The translations under genes and the position numbers were made by a program. Under the pieces are notes generated by a model. That model searched no databases. It was not told the DNA's origin and saw only the letters and a program-made list of their open reading frames with translations. Shown here in pieces: positions 47,250-55,243 of a stretch of 64,000 bases of DNA (position 1 is its first letter; each line of letters opens with the position of its first letter). Origin of the DNA: Lachnospiraceae bacterium (GTDB lineage Bacteria > Bacillota > Clostridia > Lachnospirales > Lachnospiraceae); contig JAFYYN010000005.1 of the NCBI GenBank assembly GCA_017557525.1, positions 1 through 64,000 of the forward strand. Direction: 5' to 3'.

Positions 47250-47338
47250 CCCGTCGCATAGCGATGGGAAGATGCCTTATGATCTCCCGGCTCCATCACA
47301 AAGTGATGGAGGGTTTCCCGCATTGAAAATGTGGGAAA
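47250..47338. repeat. Three consecutive hairpins before pyrE
   Basis: CCCGTCGC/GCGATGGG (47250-47257 with 47261-47268), CTCCATCAC/GTGATGGAG (47291-47299 with 47303-47311) and TTTCCCGCAT/ATGTGGGAAA (47314-47323 with 47329-47338) follow each other. An extra AAGGAGGGG just before them duplicates the true pyrE ribosome site. No U-run. They may be palindromic repeats or control pyrE read-through. Confidence 0.65.
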
Positions 47339-47372
47339 CGAGAGGGAAAATATAATAAGGAGGGACCTAAAA

Positions 47373-48047
47373 ATGGAGACATACAAGAAAGAATTCATAG
47401 AATTTATGGTAGATTCCCAGGTTCTTAAATTTGGGGAATTCACGTTAAAGAGTGGCAGAAAATCTCCATTCTTTATGAATGCGGGAGCATATGTTACAGG
47501 TACTCAGCTTAAAAAGCTTGGTGAGTATTATGCAAAAGCGATCCATGATAATTTCGGAGATGATTTCGATGTCCTTTTCGGACCTGCATACAAGGGTATC
47601 CCGCTTAGTGTAGCAACTGTTATTGCATACAGTGAGCTTTACGGAAAAGAGATCAGATACTGCTCAAACCGTAAGGAAGTTAAGGACCACGGGGATGTAG
47701 GCATCCTGCTCGGCAGCAAGATTAAGGATGGAGACAGAGTAGTGATCATCGAGGATGTAACTACCTCCGGAAAATCAATTGAGGAGACATTCCCCATTAT
47801 ACAGGCTCAGGGAAACGTAACCATAAAAGGTCTTATGGTATCACTTAACCGTATGGAAAAAGGTCTTGGCGGAGAAAAGAGCGCACTTGACGAGATTAAA
47901 GAAAAATACGGTTTTGAAGCAAAGGCCATTGTTACGATGGCAGAAGTAACCGAGCATCTGTACAATAAGGAAGTACTCGGAAGGGTAGTGATAGATGACA
48001 CCATCAAGGCTGCCTTGGACGACTATTATAAGATTTACGGATGTTAA
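47373..48047 (+). CDS. pyrE: Orotate phosphoribosyltransferase
   Basis: A 224-residue type I phosphoribosyltransferase converting orotate and PRPP to OMP in pyrimidine synthesis. The PRPP loop is VVIIEDVTTSGKSIEET; LKSGRKSPFFMNAG near the N-terminus binds orotate/PRPP. The start at 47373 follows AAGGAGGG; the earlier ATG at 47331 lies inside a hairpin. Other pyr genes are not in the window. Confidence 0.96.
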   Translation: METYKKEFIEFMVDSQVLKFGEFTLKSGRKSPFFMNAGAYVTGTQLKKLGEYYAKAIHDNFGDDFDVLFGPAYKGIPLSVATVIAYSELYGKEIRYCSNRKEVKDHGDVGILLGSKIKDGDRVVIIEDVTTSGKSIEETFPIIQAQGNVTIKGLMVSLNRMEKGLGGEKSALDEIKEKYGFEAKAIVTMAEVTEHLYNKEVLGRVVIDDTIKAALDDYYKIYGC

Positions 48048-48083
48048 GAAAATAAATATATTTTGCAGGAAGGAGACCGGGAT

Positions 48084-48884
48084 ATGACTAATGAAGAAAA
48101 ATTTGAGCAGTTCTTAAAGATGGTAGAGGGCAGTAACAACATTGTTTTCTTTGGCGGAGCCGGAGTATCTACCGAAAGTGGTATCCCGGACTTCAGAAGC
48201 ACCGACGGTCTGTACAATCAGCAATATGATTATCCGCCTGAGGAAATTATCAGTCATTCTTTCTTTATGAAAAATCCTGAGGAGTTTTACAGATTTTACA
48301 GGAAGAAAATCCTTCTCGACGGTATAGAGCCGAATATCACGCATATAAAGCTTGCGGAGCTTGAGAAAAAAGGAAAGCTTAAGGCTATTGTTACGCAGAA
48401 CATCGACGGACTTCATCAGAAAGCAGGCAGTGAGACAGTATTTGAGGTACACGGTACCGTAGCCCGTAACTTCTGTATGAAATGCAGAAAGTTCTTTTCT
48501 GGTGATGACCTGATAAAGCTTATAGATGCTGATTGCGAAAAACGTCTTGCAGCGGGAGAAAATGTAGACGGAAAACTGAAAAGCGGAAAACGCCGTTTCG
48601 GACTTCCAATATGTCCTGACTGTGGCGGACTGATCAAACCCGATGTCGTATTATATGAAGAGGGTCTTGATGATACCACCTGGTCAAATGCCTGCTATTA
48701 TATCAGCCAGGCAGATATGCTGATTGTGGGAGGAACCTCTCTGGTCGTATATCCGGCAGCAGGTCTCATCAATTACTACAAGGGCAAAAAGCTGGTACTT
48801 ATCAACAAATCGTCAACGCCATACGATTCTTCGGCAAATCTCGTGCTCAATATGGGTCTTGGCGAAGTATTTTCAAAATTATAA
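48084..48884 (+). CDS. NAD-dependent protein deacylase (sirtuin)
   Basis: A 266-residue Sir2-family enzyme. The NAD-binding motif is GGAGVSTESGIPDFRS, the catalytic region TQNIDGLHQKAG with the active His in EVHGTVARNF, and the zinc ligands are CMKC and CPDC. The zinc module between the two pairs is longer than usual (about 40 residues, including GENVDGKLKSGKRRFGLPI). The start at 48084 follows AAGGAG. Confidence 0.93.
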   Translation: MTNEEKFEQFLKMVEGSNNIVFFGGAGVSTESGIPDFRSTDGLYNQQYDYPPEEIISHSFFMKNPEEFYRFYRKKILLDGIEPNITHIKLAELEKKGKLKAIVTQNIDGLHQKAGSETVFEVHGTVARNFCMKCRKFFSGDDLIKLIDADCEKRLAAGENVDGKLKSGKRRFGLPICPDCGGLIKPDVVLYEEGLDDTTWSNACYYISQADMLIVGGTSLVVYPAAGLINYYKGKKLVLINKSSTPYDSSANLVLNMGLGEVFSKL

Positions 48885-48900
48885 AACATTATGACTACCT

Positions 48901-48932
48901 AAAAGGCTTTCATTGAGGGAAGCTGCCAGCAT
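48901..48932 (+). repeat. Degenerate family A repeat
   Basis: AAAGGCTTTCATTGAGGGAA followed by GCTGCC resembles the left half of family A (AGGCTTCCCCTTGAGGGGAA) with several changes; it lies between the sirtuin and the ABC exporter. Confidence 0.5.
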
Positions 48933-48957
48933 AAAAGGTGTAAACACGGAGGATGCC

Positions 48958-50715
48958 ATGAAAGGACTATACAAGTATCTAAGAAATTACCGTATAGAGT
49001 GCTTTCTGGCTCCTTTTTTTAAACTTTTGGAGGCAGTATTTGAGCTGACGGTACCCTTGGTCATCGCTTCTCTTATAGATACGGGACTTGCTAATGAGGA
49101 CGAGGGACATGTGGTAAAGATGGTCCTGATCCTTGTAGCTTTCGCATTTGTCGGATTTGGATTTGCTGCCACGGCACAGTTCTTTGCTGCAAAAGCGGCC
49201 GTCGGGTTTGCCACAGAGCTGCGTCATGCACTGTTTTCACACATTATGAGGCTGTCCTTTAAGGAGACAGACAGGCAAGGCAGTTCAACTCTTATAACCA
49301 GGATGACCAGCGATGTCAATCAGACACAGGCTGCAGTCAATCTGTTTCTAAGATTGTTTTTACGTTCTCCGATAATAGTGTTCGGGGCACTCATTATGGC
49401 ATTTACGGTGGATGTAAAAGCAGCTATCATATTTGCTGTAGTTATCCCTCTCCTTTTTGTTATCGTATTTGCACTGCTCTTTATGACCATCCCAAGATTT
49501 AAGAAGGTGCAGAGTGCACTGGATAAGCTCCTTGGACTTACAAGAGAAAACCTTACCGGTGTGAGAGTTATCCGTGCATTTGGTCTTGAAGACAGAGAAA
49601 TAGCAAATTTTGAGGAAGAGACAGGAAAACACAGACATCTGCAGGAAATAGCAGGAAAAGTATCGGCACTGATGAATCCTGCTACTTATATAGTAATAAA
49701 TACAGCGCTTATTATCCTGCTTTATTTTGGAGCATTAAGAGTAGAATCAAATGAGCTTACCGCAGGAGAAGTAGTTGCCCTTGTAAATTATATGTCCCAG
49801 ATACTTGTTGAACTTTTGAAGCTGGCCAATACCTTCATCAGCATAACTAAAGGGCTTGCATGTGCTAACCGTATTTCAGCAGTAATGGAAATCCCTGAGG
49901 GCATGGAGATACAGGTAGTAAGTGCAGAGGATAACACTTCCGCAAAACCCGATATTACTGAGAGTCCGGTATCTGAGACCAAGGGAAATGCGGAAAAGAG
50001 TAGGCCGGCAGTCAGATTCAGCCATGTATATATGAAATACAATGAGGGCGGTGAGGATGCCCTGGAGGACATCGATTTTGAGTCATCCTACGGTACCATT
50101 ACAGGTATAATAGGCGGTACAGGCTCAGGTAAAACCTCGATAGTAAATCTTATCCCCCGTTTCTATGATGCTGAAAAAGGAACTGTTTATGTGGCAGGGC
50201 GCGATGTAAAGAAATACGATATTGCAGCTCTTAGGGATATGGTAGGTTCAGTAATGCAGAAAGCGGTCCTCTTTAAAGGTACGGTAAGAGATAATCTTAA
50301 ATGGGGTAATGATGAGGCAACTGATGAGGAGTTAAGATCGGCTATGGATCTTGCTCAGATAACCGGTATAGAGCTTGACCGTGAAGTTGAGCAGGAGGGC
50401 AGAAACTTCTCGGGTGGACAGAAACAAAGACTTTCAATTGCGAGAACACTTGTCGGAAAGCCTCCTATCCTGATACTTGATGACAGCTCTTCCGCACTTG
50501 ATTATGCGACAGATGCAGCACTTAGAAAAGCTCTCAGGACTCTTAGCTGGAAGCCTGCGATATTCATAGTATCCCAGCGTGCCTCTACAGTACAGCATGC
50601 AGATCAGATACTTGTACTTGATGACGGCAAGCTTGTAGGCAAGGGTACACATGAAGAGCTCATAAAAGCCTGTGATGTATACAAGGAAATATATGCTAGT
50701 ACAGAGCAAGGTTGA
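48958..50715 (+). CDS. ABC exporter half-transporter (fused membrane and ATPase domains)
   Basis: A 585-residue protein with six transmembrane helices (about 20-320) and an ABC ATPase. Walker A is GGTGSGKTS, Q-loop region GSVMQKAVLF, signature NFSGGQKQRLSIAR and the switch His is replaced in VSQRAST. The Walker B end reads ILILDDSSSALD, with Asp instead of the catalytic Glu. Loss of both Glu and switch His marks the degenerate site of a heterodimeric exporter, but no partner gene is adjacent. The start at 48958 follows CGGAGG. The substrate is unknown. Confidence 0.87.
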   Translation: MKGLYKYLRNYRIECFLAPFFKLLEAVFELTVPLVIASLIDTGLANEDEGHVVKMVLILVAFAFVGFGFAATAQFFAAKAAVGFATELRHALFSHIMRLSFKETDRQGSSTLITRMTSDVNQTQAAVNLFLRLFLRSPIIVFGALIMAFTVDVKAAIIFAVVIPLLFVIVFALLFMTIPRFKKVQSALDKLLGLTRENLTGVRVIRAFGLEDREIANFEEETGKHRHLQEIAGKVSALMNPATYIVINTALIILLYFGALRVESNELTAGEVVALVNYMSQILVELLKLANTFISITKGLACANRISAVMEIPEGMEIQVVSAEDNTSAKPDITESPVSETKGNAEKSRPAVRFSHVYMKYNEGGEDALEDIDFESSYGTITGIIGGTGSGKTSIVNLIPRFYDAEKGTVYVAGRDVKKYDIAALRDMVGSVMQKAVLFKGTVRDNLKWGNDEATDEELRSAMDLAQITGIELDREVEQEGRNFSGGQKQRLSIARTLVGKPPILILDDSSSALDYATDAALRKALRTLSWKPAIFIVSQRASTVQHADQILVLDDGKLVGKGTHEELIKACDVYKEIYASTEQG

Positions 50716-50727
50716 AATAAAAACGGT

Positions 50728-50752
50728 GGTCGCGAAGCGACCGGATGAGGTG
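50728..50752 (+). repeat. Family A right-end repeat with GAA-loop hairpin
   Basis: GGTCGC-GAA-GCGACC (50728-50742) followed by GGATGAGGTG, the same plan as the 3' half of the copy at 60421-60513. Confidence 0.65.
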
Positions 50753-50811
50753 TGTGCACCTAAATTAAGGATATATTTGGATTAAGAGTCTGCTTTATAA
50801 GAGGTCTTGAT

Positions 50812-51426
50812 ATGGAAAATACCGGAAAATGCTACATAGTCGGAGCCGGTGAAAACTTCGGCTTAAACTTTAACCCAAAAGAAAATGACTATGTAATAGC
50901 TGCAGACGCAGGATACAGATACCTAGAGCAGGCCGGGATAACCCCTGATATGGTGGTTGGCGATTTTGATACATTAAAGTATGTACCCGATCATCCAAAT
51001 ATAGTACAGCTAAAGCCTGAAAAAGATATCACAGATACATGGGAAGCGGTAACAAAAGGATTTGAGAAGGGTTATAAGGAATTTCATCTGTATGCCTGTA
51101 TGGGAGGCAGGGTAGAACATTCAATTGCTAATTTCCAGCTCCTTTCGCATATTGCTGAAGATGGAGGCAGAGGCTATCTATACGATGACAGGAGTATTCT
51201 TACAGTTATAAAGGATTCTGAAATCGAATTTGAAGCAAGAAAGAAAGGTTTTATCTCAGTATTTTCTCTTACAGATAACAGTATCGGAGTAGATATATGT
51301 GGTCTAAAATATGAGGTAAATAACGCAGAGCTTACAAACAGTTTTCCGCTCGGAGTAAGCAATGAATTTATCGGAAAACCATCTAAAATAAGTGTAAAAA
51401 ACGGAACGCTCCTAATTGTGTATTAG
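50812..51426 (+). CDS. thiN: Thiamine pyrophosphokinase
   Basis: A 204-residue enzyme that makes TPP from thiamine and ATP. Typical motifs are VIAADAGYRYLEQAGITPD, VVGDFDT and MGGRVEHSIANFQLL. The last usually reads GGRxDH; here Asp is replaced by Glu, a mild change. The start follows AGAGGT. It complements the salvage cluster at 52.9-57.5 kb, which makes thiamine phosphate. The 3' end overlaps a terminator hairpin shared with degV. Confidence 0.92.
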   Translation: MENTGKCYIVGAGENFGLNFNPKENDYVIAADAGYRYLEQAGITPDMVVGDFDTLKYVPDHPNIVQLKPEKDITDTWEAVTKGFEKGYKEFHLYACMGGRVEHSIANFQLLSHIAEDGGRGYLYDDRSILTVIKDSEIEFEARKKGFISVFSLTDNSIGVDICGLKYEVNNAELTNSFPLGVSNEFIGKPSKISVKNGTLLIVY

Positions 51427-51433
51427 GAGCGTT
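51405..51433. terminator. Terminator hairpin between convergent thiN and degV
   Basis: AACGCTCCTAA (51405-51415) pairs perfectly with TTAGGAGCGTT (51423-51433). On the minus strand a TTTTTT tract follows 3 nt later, so it mainly serves degV. The hairpin includes the stop codon of thiN. Confidence 0.7.
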
Positions 51434-51437
51434 AACT

Positions 51438-52283
51438 TTAATCCATATATAAAATACCAAGTGTTCCGGGACCGCAGTGTGAAGATACTACACATCCTGT
51501 TTTTGTAACGTGTATTTCATTAAAATGATTAAGATTTTCCAACAGCTTTTTAACACCGGATATTATTTCCTCTGAGCAGCCTGAGTGTGTGATAAATACT
51601 CTTTTGGGTCTTGCTTTTAAAAGAGCGGGAGTTAAATCTTCGGCATATTTTAAGACTGCCTTATCAAGACTTCCCCTGTATTTCTTATCCGAGTGCATGG
51701 CACCGTTTTCAACCACGATCCTGGGGTGCAGCTTTAACACCGAACCAAGCATAGCGGCCAGTCCGCTGCAACGACCGCCACGGCTAAGATAAACGAGTGT
51801 ATCAACTACAAAACTGGAACGTAAGAGAGGCTTTAGCTTCTGTATTTCTTCGCCGATCGTTTTTAGGTCTTTACCTTCATCAATGAGTTCTTTTGCTTCA
51901 AGCATCAGATGCCCTATCCCTGTTGTGAGGTTTGTAGAATCTACAACCAGTATCCTGTCAGATGCATTAAGAGATTCAGCGGCAAGCTTGCACACATTGT
52001 AGCTGGCTGACATTAAGGATGAGATGGTAAAAACTATCAGCTCGTCACCCTGATCTATATATTTTTTGAATATGTGTTCTACTTCATCAGGCGTAGGGGC
52101 TGAAGTCCTGGGGGTAGAGCCTGTCGCATCAGACCATTCATATAACTTTTCAGGATTGATGCTCACACCGTCAAGATATTCTTCCTCGCCCAGATAAACA
52201 TGTAATGGGATGATCTCGATATTATTTTTTTCTGTAAGCTCCGGAGAAAAATCACAAGTGCTGTCCGATAATATCCTTATCAT
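51438..52283 (-). CDS. DegV family fatty-acid-binding protein
   Basis: A 281-residue DegV protein. Family features are ILSDSTCDFSPEL at the N-terminus, GSTPRTSAPTPDEV, VFTISSLMSASYN, DSTNLTTGIGHL, YLSRGGRCSG and a C-terminal SSHCGPGTLG. Related FakB proteins deliver fatty acids to the kinase FakA; no fakA is visible here. The start at 52283 follows GGAGG with six A residues between; the ATG further upstream lacks this. Confidence 0.9.
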   Translation of the reverse strand: MIRILSDSTCDFSPELTEKNNIEIIPLHVYLGEEEYLDGVSINPEKLYEWSDATGSTPRTSAPTPDEVEHIFKKYIDQGDELIVFTISSLMSASYNVCKLAAESLNASDRILVVDSTNLTTGIGHLMLEAKELIDEGKDLKTIGEEIQKLKPLLRSSFVVDTLVYLSRGGRCSGLAAMLGSVLKLHPRIVVENGAMHSDKKYRGSLDKAVLKYAEDLTPALLKARPKRVFITHSGCSEEIISGVKKLLENLNHFNEIHVTKTGCVVSSHCGPGTLGILYMD

Positions 52284-52440
52284 AAAAAACCTCCGTATTA
52301 GGTTTGTGCAAATGCCTGTATACACGCTATCATAACACTATTCTCATATAACTACAAGTAAATTTTTTGTTAAGTTTAGTAAATTTAATGCTCATTATTC
52401 CTTCGATAACCATTAAAGACCACAAATCGAAATAAAATAC

Positions 52441-52468
52441 TTGCATTTTTTTAAAAACGTGCTAAAAT
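52441..52468 (+). promoter_or_regulatory. Promoter of the thiamine salvage operon
   Basis: TTGCAT (52441-52446), 16-bp spacer and TAAAAT (52463-52468) preceded by TGC (extended -10). Confidence 0.65.
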
Positions 52469-52483
52469 AGCATACGAAAAATA

Positions 52484-52575
52484 ACAGACGGGAGTTCGCG
52501 TTACGGACTGAGAGGAAGGTATGACCTTCGACCGATAACCTGATTTGGGTAATGCCAACGTAGGGATGACTGAGT
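52484..52575 (+). ncRNA. TPP riboswitch
   Basis: All parts of the THI-box are present: ACGGGAG, CTGAGAGG (pyrimidine-binding loop), GACC, ACCTGAT and GGGTAATGCCAACGTAGGGA (pyrophosphate-binding part). A P3a helix GGAAGGT/ACCTTC is inserted after the CTGAGA. P1 is short (CAG/CTG). A terminator follows, so TPP should turn the operon off at transcription. Confidence 0.95.
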
Positions 52576-52590
52576 TAAATCGTTTCTTGA

Positions 52591-52619
52591 GGCTGCCTGA
52601 TCGGGCAGCTTATTTTTTT
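52591..52619 (+). terminator. Riboswitch-controlled terminator
   Basis: GCTGCC (52592-52597) pairs with GGCAGC (52604-52609), then TTATTTTTTT. It lies directly after the TPP aptamer. Confidence 0.85.
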
Positions 52620-52651
52620 CTGACATCATTTACTACCCTTAAGAGCGGTGA

Positions 52652-52675
52652 ATGTGTTCCGGGCAACCGGACGGA
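52652..52675 (+). other. GCAA-tetraloop hairpin in the thiW leader
   Basis: TCCGG (52658-52662), GCAA loop, CCGGA (52667-52671). It sits between the TPP terminator and the second structured element. Confidence 0.5.
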
Positions 52676-52698
52676 TGGAAGGGGAGCGCCTTGCATCT

Positions 52699-52819
52699 GC
52701 AATAACAGCGATGGGAAGCCGTGTTCCGGCGTGAGAGGAAGCCATTAAGCTTCGACCGATTCTCTATAAAGATCAGTGTATAACATTATACCTGATCAGG
52801 AGGACGACGTTGTTATTGC
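52699..52819 (+). ncRNA. Second, incomplete TPP-like structured RNA
   Basis: GCAATAACAGCG (52699-52710) pairs over 12 bp with CGTTGTTATTGC (52808-52819). Inside, GATGGGAAGCCG..CGGCGTGAGAGGAAGC and CTTCGACCGAT match the pyrimidine-sensing arm of the first aptamer: GAGAGGAAG at 52733-52741 equals 52510-52518, and CTTCGACCGAT at 52750-52760 equals 52526-52536. The pyrophosphate arm (GGGTAATGCC type) is absent, replaced by a 12-bp hairpin (52771-52776 and 52778-52783 with 52786-52797). There is no terminator after it. It could be a variant riboswitch for another thiamine-related ligand, or a decayed duplicate. Confidence 0.6.
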
Positions 52820-52883
52820 CGTTCTCATTTAATTCAAAAAGGATATCAATCAGAAAATGATGATCTCCGGAAAAGAGGTAGAA

Positions 52884-53624
52884 ATGAAAAGTTCAAAAAG
52901 TATTTTGAAAATGGTAGTGCTGGCGATGCTTATCGCCATAGGAGTAGTAATATCACCGATACTCCGTGTTGAGGGAATGTGCCCGATGGCACATTTTATC
53001 AATATAGTCTGTTCTGTATTTATGGGGCCTTGGTATTCACTGCTATGTGCATTCATTATCGGCGTGATCCGTATGGCGATTATGGGAATACCGCCTCTGG
53101 CTCTTACCGGAGCGATATTCGGAGCATTTTTATCGGGAGTATTCTACCGATTGTCAAAGGGGAAACTGATATTTGCGATGCTTGGTGAAATAATAGGAAC
53201 GGGAATTATAGGAGCCATCGTGTCATATCCGATTATGTCGCTTATATGGGGAAAGGACGGACTCAGCCTTTTCTTCTATGTTCCTTCCTTTATCTGTGGA
53301 ACACTTATCGGAGGCAGTATTGCTTTCTTCTTCCTTCGTAAATTTGCAGATATCGGTATGCTTACCAAGATTCAGGATATGCTTGGAAGCAAGGTGTTCT
53401 CCGACAAGAGCACTATTCTTTCAAATACCATATCGATAGCGACATTCGGAGCTATACTGTTCTTCGTGTTCTTTATGGTTCCCCAGGTGTTTAAAGTTGA
53501 GGGAGAAATATGGGGATATCTGGCATACGGTTCAATAGGGTTATTTCTGGTTTTAGCGGTAATCTATTTCATAGTAAAGAAGTTTAAAGGTAAAAATCAA
53601 TCAGAGGGACGGTTCTCTGATTGA
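52884..53624 (+). CDS. thiW: ThiW, thiazole-specific ECF S-component
   Basis: A 246-residue integral membrane protein with about six helices, of the ThiW family that imports hydroxyethylthiazole. The N-terminal part (AMLIAIGVVISPILRVEG, CPMAHFINIVCSVFMGPWYS) is typical. It needs the EcfA1/A2/T module, encoded at 33.6-36.3 kb. The start at 52884 follows AGAGG with 5 nt spacing; an upstream ATG at 52857 has no ribosome site. The last codons and stop (QSEGRFSD) are made of a family B repeat, so the natural C-terminus was replaced. Confidence 0.9.
   Translation: MKSSKSILKMVVLAMLIAIGVVISPILRVEGMCPMAHFINIVCSVFMGPWYSLLCAFIIGVIRMAIMGIPPLALTGAIFGAFLSGVFYRLSKGKLIFAMLGEIIGTGIIGAIVSYPIMSLIWGKDGLSLFFYVPSFICGTLIGGSIAFFFLRKFADIGMLTKIQDMLGSKVFSDKSTILSNTISIATFGAILFFVFFMVPQVFKVEGEIWGYLAYGSIGLFLVLAVIYFIVKKFKGKNQSEGRFSD
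53598..53623. repeat. Palindromic repeat family B at the thiW stop
   Basis: CAATCAGAGGGACGGTTCTC then TGATTG. It is the reverse complement of 459-484 with one difference. The TGA of thiW lies inside. Confidence 0.85.
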
Positions 53625-53651
53625 AAAAGCAGGCAGGGTGTTGGTCATTTA

Positions 53652-54467
53652 ATGAAAATTAAAGAGGCGATTCAATTGATCAAAGAATATAGAAAGAAAA
53701 TCAGGGAGCTTCGGCCTCTGATCCATTGTATAACAAATCCAATATCGATAAATCAGTGCGCAAATACCATACTTGCCACAGGAGCACGCCCCATGATGGC
53801 AGAACATCCTGAAGAAGCGGCGCTTGTTACCAGGAGTGCCAAAGCTTTGATGCTGAACATGGGAAACATCACAGATGTTAGAAAAGAGTCCATGCTGATA
53901 TCTGTAAAGGCAGCTGCCGAAAACAATATACGTTTTGTCCTCGATATATGTGGGGCTGCATGCCTTAAAACCAGAAGGGATTACGCCTTTTTACTTATCA
54001 ATGAAGCGGTTCCTGCGGTTATAAAAGGAAATTATTCTGAAATCTATGCCCTATACAGGCAGGAATATTCTTCGAGCGGGGTTGATGCGGACGATTCCTT
54101 AACAGCCGAAAAGGTTGAAAAAGCTGCATATGAGCTCGCAGGTACGTTGCATACGACAATCCTTGCCAGTGGAAAAACGGATATAGTGACCGATGGGAAA
54201 AAGATTATGCACGTAAAAAACGGAAGCCCGCAGCTTGCTACTGTAACTGGGACCGGGTGTATGCAGGGAGCCCTGTGTGCTGCATTTTTATCGGTTGCAG
54301 ATGGTTATGAAGCTGCAGTTATGGCCGGCTCAATGTTTGGGATCTGTGGCGAGCTTGCAGAAACTGAAAAAGGGAGCGGGACCTTTATGGTTAATCTCTT
54401 AGACAGACTTTCTACAGTGAGCGATGAGGAAATCTTATTGAGGATGAATTGCGAAGAAATAAGGTAG
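53652..54467 (+). CDS. thiM: Hydroxyethylthiazole kinase
   Basis: A 271-residue ribokinase-fold enzyme that phosphorylates the thiazole alcohol imported by ThiW. Typical segments are PLIHCITNPISINQCANTIL, ARPMMAEHPEEA, NMGNITD and the anion hole with the active Cys in VTGTGCMQGALCAAF. The ribosome site is weak (GGGTG). It follows thiW by 27 bp. Confidence 0.95.
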   Translation: MKIKEAIQLIKEYRKKIRELRPLIHCITNPISINQCANTILATGARPMMAEHPEEAALVTRSAKALMLNMGNITDVRKESMLISVKAAAENNIRFVLDICGAACLKTRRDYAFLLINEAVPAVIKGNYSEIYALYRQEYSSSGVDADDSLTAEKVEKAAYELAGTLHTTILASGKTDIVTDGKKIMHVKNGSPQLATVTGTGCMQGALCAAFLSVADGYEAAVMAGSMFGICGELAETEKGSGTFMVNLLDRLSTVSDEEILLRMNCEEIR

Positions 54468-54485
54468 TATATAAGGAGAATTGGT

Positions 54486-55121
54486 TTGAAAAATTTTAAT
54501 TCCAGATTGTATTTTATTACGGACAGTACATTATATGAAAAGGATGAATTCCTCCGCCGTGTTACCGCGGCTCTTGAGGGCGGGGTAACGCTGGTGCAGC
54601 TGAGGGAAAAGGAAAGGACTACGAGGGAATATCTGGAGCTTGCCAAAGCAGTACATGAGCTTACATTAAAATATAATGTTCCCTTGATCATAGACGACAG
54701 ACTGGATATAGCTATGGCGGCTGATACGGAGGGCGTACATTTAGGACAGAGTGACCTCCCTATAGGTATCGCCAGAAAAATATTCGGACCTGATAAGATC
54801 ATCGGAGCAACAGCGAAAACTGTAGAACAGGCTACAGAAGCTTATGAGCAGGGAGCGGATTATTTAGGAGTCGGAGCAATCTATCCGACGACTACAAAGG
54901 TTAAGACAATACTCACATCGACCGAAATGCTCGATAAAATATGCCATGCCGTTCCTATACCGGTAAATGCCATCGGCGGTCTCAACAAAGACAATATCGA
55001 TGTTTTAAAGGGCATCCCGATAGCAGGCATATGCGTTGTATCAGCCATTATGAAGGCTGATGATCCAAAAAAAGCGACGGAAGATCTGTCACAGGCTATG
55101 AAGGATAAATTGCAGCTTTGA
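54486..55121 (+). CDS. thiE: Thiamine phosphate synthase
   Basis: A 211-residue TIM-barrel enzyme joining HMP-PP and thiazole phosphate to give thiamine phosphate. Motifs are LYFITDSTLY, VTLVQLREKERTTREYLE, IIDDRLDIAMAADTEGVHLG, GATAKTVEQA, GAIYPTTTKV and the phosphate loop AIGGLN. The start is TTG at 54486, 7 nt after AAGGAG. It follows thiM by 18 bp. Confidence 0.95.
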   Translation: MKNFNSRLYFITDSTLYEKDEFLRRVTAALEGGVTLVQLREKERTTREYLELAKAVHELTLKYNVPLIIDDRLDIAMAADTEGVHLGQSDLPIGIARKIFGPDKIIGATAKTVEQATEAYEQGADYLGVGAIYPTTTKVKTILTSTEMLDKICHAVPIPVNAIGGLNKDNIDVLKGIPIAGICVVSAIMKADDPKKATEDLSQAMKDKLQL

Positions 55122-55243
55122 TGACGATGATATAACTGACATATAGATTAATTAATTTGTTACAACAGCGGTTCACCGGGGGCACCACCTTGGATCGCTT
55201 TATAAAAATAATACAGAAACAATCATAAGGAAAGGATGATGTG

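Noticed and set aside
52650-52820. Cobalamin or manganese riboswitch after the TPP aptamer
   Set aside because: GGGGAGCGCC and GGGAAGCCG look superficially similar, but the cobalamin core and the GTCAACA/ATGAGACC segments are missing; similarity to the neighbouring TPP aptamer is stronger.
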